Under the pieces are notes generated by a model. The model saw only the letters and a program-made list of their open reading frames with translations. It made no database searches and was not told where the DNA came from. From assembly GCA_028527945.1 (NCBI GenBank), contig JAQQAK010000348.1, positions 1 to 8,094 on the forward strand: DNA of 8,094 nt, read 5' to 3'. The position numbers and the translations under genes were made by a program. Shown here in pieces: positions 1 through 6,814 of the stretch; positions within the stretch are counted from its first letter, which is position 1, and every line of letters begins with the position of its first letter. This DNA is from Spirochaetaceae bacterium. Its GTDB lineage: Bacteria; Spirochaetota; Spirochaetia; UBA9216.

Positions 1-710
1 AAGCCTCTGGAGTAAGTGAAGCAACAATACATAGATTAGCATTTAGAATGGGATTCAATAGTTTTTCAGAAATGAAAAACAGTGTCAAAGACAATCTTAT
101 AAGAAATCGTGCTCTTATAAACTGGGATCTCCGTCCTCATGAAAAAACAGATAATTGGCTCGAAGAATATTTTCAAGTTGAAATGTCTAATATTTCAAAT
201 ACATTCACTCGAAACGATATTTCAAGTATTGAAGAAGCTGGAAGAATGCTTCAGGAAGCAAAAAAAATCTGGATACTTGGAGATAAAATGGGTTTAGGTG
301 TTACTTCATATCTAAATTTTCTACTAAATTATCTTAAAGGAAACGCCTTTCATTTAAACCTGTCCAATTTTTATGAATACCTGCCATTTATGAAAAAAGA
401 CGAGGTTCTTGTTCTGGTAGGATTTCAACGATATTGTAAGAAATCTGAAAAAGTTGCTCAATTTGTAAAACAGAAAGGAATTAGAACCATAGCCTTAACT
501 GATTGCAACCTGTCTCCATTTGCGCAAATTGCGGATGTAGCTTGTTTTGCGTCTACTGAATCAGTATATTTTCTCGATTCCTACTCTTCAGTTTTAGCCC
601 TTGCCCAAGCCTTAATTGTACATATGGTAGATATCGATAAAGAAAATATTAGAAAAAACGTGGAACAGACTGAATTAGTCTATGATGAATTCTCAGAGGA
701 TAATAAATGA
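1..710 (+). CDS. RpiR/MurR-family transcriptional regulator (5' truncated by window edge)
   Basis: Partial gene: the reading frame is open from base 3 and runs into the window edge, so the true start lies upstream. The ATG at 48 is internal. The first codons, ASGVSEATIHRLAFRMGF, are the recognition-helix half of an RpiR helix-turn-helix (family pattern A-G-V-S-x-A-T-[IV]-x-R). Roughly 50 N-terminal residues are missing if the protein has the usual length of about 280. A SIS domain follows, from about base 225 to 640: a beta-strand/glycine loop (IWILGDKMGLG), a second strand (VLVLVGFQRY), then GIRTIALTD and SPFAQIADVA, all in family order. The usual SIS sugar-phosphate residues (GxGxS and SxSGxT) are absent; the second motif instead resembles the F-x-R-Y version seen in a subset of RpiR proteins. 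It stops in TGA overlapping the next ATG, so it is translationally linked to the hydrolase gene and probably regulates the downstream operon. The ligand is unknown. Confidence 0.9.
   Translation, partial: ASGVSEATIHRLAFRMGFNSFSEMKNSVKDNLIRNRALINWDLRPHEKTDNWLEEYFQVEMSNISNTFTRNDISSIEEAGRMLQEAKKIWILGDKMGLGVTSYLNFLLNYLKGNAFHLNLSNFYEYLPFMKKDEVLVLVGFQRYCKKSEKVAQFVKQKGIRTIALTDCNLSPFAQIADVACFASTESVYFLDSYSSVLALAQALIVHMVDIDKENIRKNVEQTELVYDEFSEDNK
695..700 (+). promoter_or_regulatory. Ribosome binding site of the MBL hydrolase
   Basis: AGAGGA lies inside the last codons of the regulator, six bases before the ATG at 707. With the ATGA stop/start overlap it supports coupled translation of the two genes and settles the hydrolase start. 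Confidence 0.6.
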
Positions 711-1438
711 AGCTTACAGTTATAGGATATTATGGCGCTTATCCTGAAAAAAATAGCGCAACATCAGGTTATTTAATAGAAGAAGGAGATACAAAAATTC
801 TTCTTGACTGCGGTAGCGGAGTTCTTTCTCGCCTGCAAAATTATATAGATTTGAAAGATTTAGACGGAGTAGTTTTTTCTCATTATCATCCAGATCATTG
901 CGCGGATTTTGGATGCCTTCAATACGCAATAATGCTGGAGACTCTGCATAAAAAGCGGATAAAAACCTTTGAGGCATGGGGACCAGGAAGAGAAACCTTT
1001 TTATCCTATCAAAATTATTGTAATGGTAAAAGTTATCTTGAAAAAGAAAGTTTTAGTATTGGAAGTTTAAATTTTCAAACCATTGAAAACCCACATGAAG
1101 TACCTTCTTTTTCAATAAAAGTAAAAGGAGAATCTGGAGCTCAAATAGTATATTCAGGAGATACAAACTATTACAAAGAACTTGCGCTTTTTACAGGTAA
1201 AGCAGATTTATTTTTATGTGAATCGTCATTATTTGATGAGCAGCAAGGTGTAACCTGGGGACATTTAACATCAACAGAAGCAGGTAAAATAGCTGCTGAT
1301 GCAGGTGCAAAGAAATTATGTCTTACACACTTTCCCCACTATCCATTAGAAAAAATTGAAATCCTTAAAAATGAAGCACAGCAGGTTTTTAAAGAAGATA
1401 TCCTTCTTGCTAAAGAGGGATTGGAAATTGAAGTATAA
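707..1438 (+). CDS. MBL-fold metallohydrolase, YhfI/RNase Z-like
   Basis: 243-residue cytoplasmic protein of the metallo-beta-lactamase fold; no signal peptide or membrane segment. All the expected metal ligands are visible: HYHPDH (H59, H61, D63, H64), H130 in NPHEVPSF, the bridging aspartate D152 in SGDT, and H208 in LTHF. A GHLTS motif (H186), typical of the RNase Z-like branch, precedes the last ligand. The stretch SHYHPDHCAD...LQYA and the length closely recall Bacillus YhfI, an uncharacterised RNase Z-like hydrolase, judged from memory. It lacks the long exosite arm of true tRNA RNase Z, so tRNA 3' processing is unlikely. Members of this branch hydrolyse phosphodiesters or similar esters, but the substrate here is unknown. 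The start is fixed by the ATGA overlap with the regulator and by AGAGGA at 695-700. It precedes the peptide importer and may act on the imported compound (inference). Confidence 0.9.
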   Translation: MKLTVIGYYGAYPEKNSATSGYLIEEGDTKILLDCGSGVLSRLQNYIDLKDLDGVVFSHYHPDHCADFGCLQYAIMLETLHKKRIKTFEAWGPGRETFLSYQNYCNGKSYLEKESFSIGSLNFQTIENPHEVPSFSIKVKGESGAQIVYSGDTNYYKELALFTGKADLFLCESSLFDEQQGVTWGHLTSTEAGKIAADAGAKKLCLTHFPHYPLEKIEILKNEAQQVFKEDILLAKEGLEIEV

Positions 1439-1440
1439 GA

Positions 1441-1456
1441 GTATTCAAAAGAATAC
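1441..1456 (+). repeat. Perfect inverted repeat GTATTC-AAAA-GAATAC, candidate operator
   Basis: Two perfect six-base arms (1441-1446 and 1451-1456) around a four-base A spacer, in the 43-base gap between the hydrolase and the binding-protein gene. It starts two bases after the hydrolase stop codon. It is followed by A rather than T residues, so it is not a plus-strand intrinsic terminator. It could bind the RpiR regulator, form a small mRNA hairpin that uncouples or stabilises the binding-protein message, or be chance in AT-rich DNA. Confidence 0.4.
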
Positions 1457-1470
1457 AAAAAACGCAAACG

Positions 1471-1475
1471 AGGAG
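1471..1475 (+). promoter_or_regulatory. Ribosome binding site deciding the binding-protein start
   Basis: AGGAG, six bases before the ATG at 1482. It selects this ATG over an in-frame ATG at 1356 that would lie inside the hydrolase gene and put 42 charged, non-signal residues ahead of the lipoprotein signal peptide. Confidence 0.75.
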
Positions 1476-1481
1476 TTTTCG

Positions 1482-3029
1482 ATGAAAACAAGAAGAAAGG
1501 CAGCAACACTATTAATGATAACCATTATTTTGATGTTGTTTATGGGTTGTAAAAAAACAACCGTAGAAAATGGTTCTGACAAGATTTCAGCAAATCAAAA
1601 GCTCAGCACCGGAGGGACAATCAAGATTTCTGTTAGCTCAGAACCCGATAGCCTGGATCCTATGCTATCAGCAGCTACAGATACTTCCTCAATAATGATG
1701 AATGTGTTTGAAGGTCTTTTGACTTTCAATGAGAAAGGAGAATTTATTCCAGCTTTAGCAGAAAGTTATAACATTTCAGATGATGGACTTACCTATAGCT
1801 TTAGACTAAAGAAAGGAATTAAATTCCATGACGGCACTGACTTTTCTTCCAAAGATGTTAAATACACCTATGAAAAACTGGCAGGTTTAAATGGAGATGA
1901 ACCGTTAAATAAAACAATAAGTCAGTTGTTAGCCACCGTAGAAACCCCGGATGATTATTCTGTAAATCTTATCTTAAAAGAAAAGAATGCAGGATTTATA
2001 ACAAAAACTATTATTTCTATAGTAGAAAAAGATTATTCCCAAAACAGCACAAACCCTGTTGGAACAGGCCCCTTTGAATTCGTTGAATATATTCCCGGGC
2101 AAAAAATTATACTAAAACGCTACTCTGAATATAAGACTATTAAATCACGTATACCAACAATAGATCGTGTAGAATTCAAGGTAATGACAGATTCAAATGC
2201 CCGCCTAATGGCATTAAAGTCAGGCGATTTGAACATTACACTCATAGATGCCAGAAATGTTAAAGCGCTTAAAGATGATTACACAATAATTCAGGGGCCA
2301 CAAAACATGGTTCAGGTTATGGGGCTAAATAACAAAGTAGAACCATTGAATAACGTAAAAGTTAGGCAGGCCATAAATTACGCTATAAACAAAGAAGATA
2401 TAATAAATGTTGTACAAGAAGGAAATGGAACAAAGCTGGATTCCTTTTTAAGTCCAAGTATGGGAATGTATTTTAACAATAATTTGCAGAACACATATAC
2501 AACCAATATTGAAAAGGCTAAAGAGCTGCTAACCCAGGCAGGATATCCGGATGGAGTAACATTTACAATCACAGTTCCTTCTAATTATCAAACCCATGTT
2601 GATACAGCCCAGGTAATAAAAGATCAATTATCAAAGGCTGGTATTACTGCTAATATCAAACTGGTTGAGTGGGCTCAATGGCTTGATGGTGTCTATAAAA
2701 AATCAGAATATCAGGCAACAATAATTGGACATAGTGGAAAGCTTGACGCAAATGATTTTCTAAATCGATTTGACTCAAAATATCCGCGAAATTATTTTAA
2801 CTTTTCAGATCCAGATTATGACAAACTAATCAGTGAAGCCGCTGCGGCAACTCAGCTGGATGAGAGAGTTAAGATTTTCAAAGAATGCCAGCAAATGCTG
2901 GTAGATGAAGCTGCTTCTGTTTTTATTCAGGACCCTTCCGTAATATACGCGATGTCCAAGAATATTACAGGTATGAAACTCTATCCGGTAACTTTTCTGG
3001 ATATGAGCAGCATCAGAATAACAAAATAA
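1482..3029 (+). CDS. Peptide/solute-binding lipoprotein of ABC importer (SBP family 5, DppA/OppA type)
   Basis: 515-residue extracytoplasmic receptor that captures the solute and delivers it to the membrane permeases. The N-terminus is a lipoprotein signal peptide: basic MKTRRK, a hydrophobic stretch at residues 9-21, then LFMGC with C23 as the lipidated residue. Phe at -3 instead of the common Leu is slightly off consensus. A short polar linker leads into the SBP_bac_5 domain at about residue 44. Family landmarks in order are SEPDSLDP (53-60), a VFEGLL segment (75-80), GLTYSFRLKKGIKFHDGTDF (102-121), NPVGTGPF (191-198) and VKVRQAINYAIN (292-303). The length is usual for DppA/OppA proteins. 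The start is set by AGGAG six bases upstream and by the signal peptide. It is the first gene of a complete importer block. The family covers di/oligopeptides, nickel, glutathione and some oligosaccharides, so the substrate cannot be read from these motifs. Confidence 0.93.
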   Translation: MKTRRKAATLLMITIILMLFMGCKKTTVENGSDKISANQKLSTGGTIKISVSSEPDSLDPMLSAATDTSSIMMNVFEGLLTFNEKGEFIPALAESYNISDDGLTYSFRLKKGIKFHDGTDFSSKDVKYTYEKLAGLNGDEPLNKTISQLLATVETPDDYSVNLILKEKNAGFITKTIISIVEKDYSQNSTNPVGTGPFEFVEYIPGQKIILKRYSEYKTIKSRIPTIDRVEFKVMTDSNARLMALKSGDLNITLIDARNVKALKDDYTIIQGPQNMVQVMGLNNKVEPLNNVKVRQAINYAINKEDIINVVQEGNGTKLDSFLSPSMGMYFNNNLQNTYTTNIEKAKELLTQAGYPDGVTFTITVPSNYQTHVDTAQVIKDQLSKAGITANIKLVEWAQWLDGVYKKSEYQATIIGHSGKLDANDFLNRFDSKYPRNYFNFSDPDYDKLISEAAAATQLDERVKIFKECQQMLVDEAASVFIQDPSVIYAMSKNITGMKLYPVTFLDMSSIRITK

Positions 3030-3052
3030 ATCATATCAGGAGAGCTGAAGAT

Positions 3053-3994
3053 ATGAAATACGCGTTAAAAAAAATTGTTACAATTGCAAGTACATTATTG
3101 GTTATTTCGCTTCTAACTTTTGGTGTGTTTCAGATTCTTCCGGGCAATCCTGTAGATATCATACTTGGAGTGGATGCTGATCCACTTCAGGTAAAAGCCC
3201 TGACACAGCAGTTGGGGCTTGATCTTCCACTGGGCCAAAGATATATATCATGGATAACAGGTATATTAAAAGGAGATATGGGAAACTCTATTCGTTATCA
3301 GGTTCCTGTAGAACAGCTTTTAAAACAAAGCTTACCAGTTACAATATCATTAACACTAATGTCTATGCTCATAACATTAATAGTTGTTGTTCCTGTCTCA
3401 ATCTTTCTGGCTAAACATAATAACAAAAAAGTTGGAGTGCTAATTTCATTTATAATGCAAATAGGAATTGCCATTCCCTCATTCTGGGTTGGTATTTTAC
3501 TTGTAATGTTCTTCTCAGTTACTCTGCATTGGCTGCCATCCGGAGATTACAGCCCTCTGTCACAAGGATTTCTGAACTATATTCGTTCATTACTGCTTCC
3601 GTCTCTATCTATAGCAATAGGTTCATCGGCAGTAGTTATTCGATATTTAAAAACAACAATACTGGATAATATGAATATGGATTATGTAAGAACAGCAAGG
3701 AGCAAGGGCGTTGCGCGTAACAAAGTATTATATAAACATGTTTTAAGAAACGCATTGCTACCAACAATTACAATACTTGGAATGCTCATTGTAAACGCCT
3801 TGGGAGGCAGCATTATAGTTGAAAATGTATTCAACCTGCCAGGAACAGGCCATTTAGTTATTACAGGAGTGGCCAATAGAGACTTCCCTCTGGTTCAGAG
3901 TGTTGTTTTTTATTTAGCGGCAACAGTTGTTTTTATAAATCTGATAACTGACTTATTATACGCAATTATAGACCCAAGAATTCGTCTAACTTAG
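3053..3994 (+). CDS. ABC peptide importer permease, DppB/OppB type
   Basis: 313-residue inner-membrane permease, one half of the translocation channel. It starts with a membrane helix (residues about 8-28) ending in FQILPGNPVD, the standard DppB N-terminal signature. A periplasmic segment with LGLDLPLGQRYISWI and GDMGNS follows, then helices near 95-120, 128-157, 176-198, 235-258 and 283-306. The cytoplasmic EAA loop that docks the ATPases is at 210-237 (DYVRTARSKGV...LRNALLP). The C-terminal part carries VENVFNLPGTGHL and NRDFPLVQ, both typical of the family. The ATG is preceded by AGGAG (3038-3042) ten bases upstream, 23 bases after the binding-protein stop. An eight-A run at 3067-3074 sits just after the start but the frame is intact. 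Full length, no sign of decay. Confidence 0.95.
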   Translation: MKYALKKIVTIASTLLVISLLTFGVFQILPGNPVDIILGVDADPLQVKALTQQLGLDLPLGQRYISWITGILKGDMGNSIRYQVPVEQLLKQSLPVTISLTLMSMLITLIVVVPVSIFLAKHNNKKVGVLISFIMQIGIAIPSFWVGILLVMFFSVTLHWLPSGDYSPLSQGFLNYIRSLLLPSLSIAIGSSAVVIRYLKTTILDNMNMDYVRTARSKGVARNKVLYKHVLRNALLPTITILGMLIVNALGGSIIVENVFNLPGTGHLVITGVANRDFPLVQSVVFYLAATVVFINLITDLLYAIIDPRIRLT

Positions 3995-4006
3995 AGAGGT
4001 AATAAT

Positions 4007-4816
4007 ATGTTGAAAAAATATCTTGGGAATAAAAACTTTGTTATCGGCGCTAGCCTGGTTATGTTTTTATTACTTCTTCTCATTTACAGTTTTATCAACC
4101 TCCCCTACGATCCTAATAAAATGGATACATCTAACACATTTTTAAGGCCTTCACCTTCTCATATTATGGGAACAGACAACTTTGGTAGAGATATTTTTAG
4201 CAGAATACTAAAGGGGTCGCAGTCAGCATTCTTAGTCGGAATAGCAGCAGTAGGAATCAGCATGATAATTGGTGTTTTTCTTGGGGCTGTTTCAGGATAT
4301 TTTCAGGGATGGCTGGATAAAATTATTAGCGTGATAATGGATGCAGAAATGGCTTTTCCGGGAGTTATTCTTGCTCTTATATTTATTACAGTCTTTAAAA
4401 ATGGAATTTTTAATATCGCAATGGCTCTTGCAATAATGACTATTCCAAGATTTTTCAGAATAACCAGAAGCGGTTTTATGCAGATTAAAGAAATGGATTA
4501 TATAGCCGCGGCAAAGGCCAGAGGAGCATCAGATTTTCGTCTAATGTTTTTACATATTCTTCCCAATATTACGTCATCACTAATAGTAACAGCTAGCCTC
4601 GGATTCTCTACCGCGGTTCTTTCTGAGGCAGGTTTAAGTTATCTGGGATTAGGAATTCAGCCGCCTGACGCAAGTTGGGGAAAAATGCTATTTGAAGCAC
4701 AGAGCTACCTGCTAATTCAACCCTGGTACGCGGTTATTCCTGGAACAATGATTACCTTGATGGTTCTTGGATTTAATCTGCTTGGAGATGGAATCAGAGA
4801 TGTTACAAACCACTAA
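4007..4816 (+). CDS. ABC peptide importer permease, DppC/OppC type
   Basis: 269-residue inner-membrane partner of the DppB-type permease. An N-terminal helix (residues about 11-30) is followed by HIMGTDNFGRDIFSRILKG (52-70), the hallmark of DppC/OppC proteins. Further helices lie near 76-97, 114-131, 134-148, 189-208 and 240-259. The EAA loop is at 164-185 (MDYIAAAKARGASD...HILP), and the conserved SYLGLGIQPPDASWGKML segment at 211-228 is complete. It begins 12 bases after the preceding stop, with AGAGG at 3995-3999 as ribosome binding site. It is at the short end for the family, mainly because its cytoplasmic N-terminal tail is only about ten residues. The MLKK start is well supported because no upstream in-frame start fits the spacing. 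Confidence 0.95.
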   Translation: MLKKYLGNKNFVIGASLVMFLLLLLIYSFINLPYDPNKMDTSNTFLRPSPSHIMGTDNFGRDIFSRILKGSQSAFLVGIAAVGISMIIGVFLGAVSGYFQGWLDKIISVIMDAEMAFPGVILALIFITVFKNGIFNIAMALAIMTIPRFFRITRSGFMQIKEMDYIAAAKARGASDFRLMFLHILPNITSSLIVTASLGFSTAVLSEAGLSYLGLGIQPPDASWGKMLFEAQSYLLIQPWYAVIPGTMITLMVLGFNLLGDGIRDVTNH

Positions 4817-4843
4817 AAAATCTGCATCAAGGAGAACTCTGCT

Positions 4844-5815
4844 ATGACAAAACTAAAAATAGAAAACCTGAGTGTAGATATAAAAAACAAGAATCAAAAA
4901 CATAAGGCTCTTGATGATATCAATATAGAAATTGAATCTGAAAAAATTACAGCTTTAGTTGGCGAATCAGGCTGCGGAAAAAGTCTGCTGTCTCTTTCAA
5001 TTATGGGCCTTTTACCGGAAGCCGCTTCAATAGCTGCTGGTAGCATTGTTTTTGACAATATAAACTTACTACAACTCCGAGAAAAAGAAATGGATTCTAT
5101 AAGAGGAAATAAAATCTCCATGATTTTTCAGGAACCAATGACTGCTCTGAATCCATTAATGAAAGTAGGAGAACAAATTGAAGAAGCTCTGCTAACTCAC
5201 AAAAAAACACCACGTAAAGAAGTAAAAGAGCAAGTCTTGGATATAATGAACAGAGTTGGGCTTTCGAGAGTGAAACAACTATATAATGATTTTCCTCATC
5301 AGCTTTCAGGTGGAATGAAACAAAGAATAGTTATTGCCATGGCATTAATCAACAAACCGGAATTGATTATAGCCGATGAACCAACAACAGCGCTGGATGT
5401 AACAATACAATATCAGATTCTTGAAATGTTAAGAAAATTGAATCAGGAAATGGGCTCAACATTATTGTTAATATCTCATGATCTTGGTGTTGTAAATGAA
5501 TTATGCTCTAATATTGCAGTCATGTATGCTGGAAAAATTGTAGAGGAAGGTTCTTCCGAAAGCATTTTAAAAACACCTAAACATCCATACACCCAAGGCT
5601 TGATAAAATCTGTCCCAAGGTTCTCACAAAAAAATCAAAAACTTTACAGCATTCCCGGAATGTTAGCGCCTTTAAATAAAAGAACATCCCAAGGCTGTGC
5701 CTTTGCAAAAAGATGTCCGGACACTTTAAAAGAATGCTATATAAAATCTCCCGACCTTAGAGAAATAGATGGAAGAAAAGTAAGCTGTTTAAGAGTTGGA
5801 GGTGATAATGAATGA
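4844..5815 (+). CDS. ABC peptide importer ATPase, DppD/OppD type
   Basis: 323-residue cytoplasmic ATPase that energises import. Visible nucleotide-binding motifs: Walker A GESGCGKS (40-47), Q-loop Q96 in IFQEPMTALNP, ABC signature LSGGMKQR (154-161), Walker B LIIADEP with catalytic E179, D-loop ALDV, and switch histidine H212 in SHDLG. The C-terminal oligopeptide-transporter extension (oligo_HPY) follows HPYTQGL and contains four cysteines, C285, C291, C298 and C315 (spacing X5, X6, X16). In several Dpp/Opp ATPases the equivalent cysteines hold an iron-sulfur cluster. The start has AAGGAG at 4829-4834, nine bases upstream and 27 bases after the previous stop. Its 3' end overlaps the second ATPase gene by eight bases. 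The two ATPases are expected to work as a heterodimer. Confidence 0.95.
   Translation: MTKLKIENLSVDIKNKNQKHKALDDINIEIESEKITALVGESGCGKSLLSLSIMGLLPEAASIAAGSIVFDNINLLQLREKEMDSIRGNKISMIFQEPMTALNPLMKVGEQIEEALLTHKKTPRKEVKEQVLDIMNRVGLSRVKQLYNDFPHQLSGGMKQRIVIAMALINKPELIIADEPTTALDVTIQYQILEMLRKLNQEMGSTLLLISHDLGVVNELCSNIAVMYAGKIVEEGSSESILKTPKHPYTQGLIKSVPRFSQKNQKLYSIPGMLAPLNKRTSQGCAFAKRCPDTLKECYIKSPDLREIDGRKVSCLRVGGDNE
5798..5805 (+). promoter_or_regulatory. Strong ribosome binding site inside dppD-type gene, deciding the second ATPase start
   Basis: GGAGGTGA matches the 16S rRNA anti-Shine-Dalgarno end almost perfectly. Its GGAGG core is five bases before the ATG at 5808. It selects ATG 5808 over the in-frame TTG at 5796, which would overlap the site itself. 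Because it lies in the last codons of the first ATPase, translation of the two subunits is probably coupled. Confidence 0.75.
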
Positions 5816-6803
5816 TATAAAAGAAGAAGTTTCTTTTATAGAAATAAAAGGACTCTGTAAATACTACAATAAAAAGAATAATCATATTTTAAAAAAGAGT
5901 TACCTCAAAGCCGTTAATAATTTTGATATTTCAATTTCAAAAGGTGAAATATTTGGATTGGTCGGAGAAAGCGGATGTGGCAAATCTACTTTAGGAAAAA
6001 TGATAGCTAATATTGTACAACCTACAAGTGGAGAAATTATTTTTAAAGGAATAAAAACCGGCTTGTTACCTCAAAAGGAGAAACAAAAAACTTTTAGAAA
6101 AATACAAATAGTTTTTCAGGATCCCTACTCGTCTCTGAATCCTAAAAAAAAGATTGGCTGGATTCTTGAAGAACCTTTAAAAATACATTATAAACTGTCG
6201 CAAAATGAAAGGCAGAAAAAAGTTGCGGAAATCCTGAAAATTGTTGGATTAGACAACGAATATAAAGACCGCTTTCCAGGAGAACTTAGTGGAGGACAAC
6301 GACAGCGTGTATGTATTGCTGCCGCTTTAATGTTAGAACCGGAAGTTATTATAGCTGACGAATCAGTATCAGCGCTGGATGTATCTATTCAATCTCAAAT
6401 TCTTAACCTTCTGAAAGAACTTCAATGTAGTAAAAATTTAACCTATATCTTTGTTTCACATGATTTAAATGTTGTGCATTATATTAGCGATAGAATAGGT
6501 GTAATGTATATGGGGCATCTGGTTGAAGTGGGAAAGGCAGAAGAAATTTACTTATCTCCAGCGCACCCTTATACACGCGCATTATTTTCTGTTATACCAT
6601 CTATAGAAAGTGAACAAGAACGTAAGCCCGTAATTTTGGAAGGCGAAGTATCAAGCGTTATAGAACCAGTAACTGGCTGCCCTTTTGAACCAAGATGTAA
6701 AGAAGCTCTTTCTGTCTGCAAGAGAGAGTTTCCAAATAAAACTGAAATATCAAGCGGGCATTACGTATTCTGCCATCAAGCAGAAAAGTCCTATAAAACA
6801 TAA
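5808..6803 (+). CDS. ABC peptide importer ATPase, DppF/OppF type
   Basis: 331-residue cytoplasmic ATPase, partner of the DppD-type subunit. Motifs: Walker A GESGCGKS (53-60), Q-loop Q104 in VFQDPYSSLNP, a very typical DppF/OppF string, signature LSGGQRQR (160-167), Walker B VIIADE with E185, and switch histidine H218 in SHDLN. The residue after the catalytic glutamate is serine (DESVSALD) where the family nearly always has proline; this is a mild oddity. The C-terminal oligo_HPY extension after HPYTRALF carries C291, C297, C304 and C322 in GCPFEPRC-type context, again the spacing of an iron-sulfur site. The start ATG at 5808 is set by GGAGG five bases upstream and overlaps the previous gene by eight bases. 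The next gene begins 12 bases after the stop. Confidence 0.95.
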   Translation: MNDIKEEVSFIEIKGLCKYYNKKNNHILKKSYLKAVNNFDISISKGEIFGLVGESGCGKSTLGKMIANIVQPTSGEIIFKGIKTGLLPQKEKQKTFRKIQIVFQDPYSSLNPKKKIGWILEEPLKIHYKLSQNERQKKVAEILKIVGLDNEYKDRFPGELSGGQRQRVCIAAALMLEPEVIIADESVSALDVSIQSQILNLLKELQCSKNLTYIFVSHDLNVVHYISDRIGVMYMGHLVEVGKAEEIYLSPAHPYTRALFSVIPSIESEQERKPVILEGEVSSVIEPVTGCPFEPRCKEALSVCKREFPNKTEISSGHYVFCHQAEKSYKT

Positions 6804-6814
6804 GGAAGAGATAT

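Noticed and set aside
720..977. Open frame of 85 codons on the - strand over the hydrolase gene
   Set aside because: It is antisense to the conserved metal-binding half of the hydrolase and shows no coding signs of its own.
1434..1439. TATAAG as a -10 box for a promoter before the binding-protein gene
   Set aside because: No acceptable -35 hexamer lies 16-19 bases upstream; the nearest TTGCTA is 21 bases away.
1356..1481. In-frame upstream extension of the binding-protein gene to an ATG at 1356
   Set aside because: It lies within the hydrolase gene, has no ribosome binding site, and would bury the lipoprotein signal peptide behind 42 charged residues. ATG 1482 has AGGAG at the right distance.
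3067..3074. Eight-A run just after the DppB-type start (also 260-267 and 6144-6151) as a phase-variation or slippage site
   Set aside because: Such runs are common in AT-rich lysine-rich coding DNA. All frames are intact and there is no sign of an alternative frame being used.
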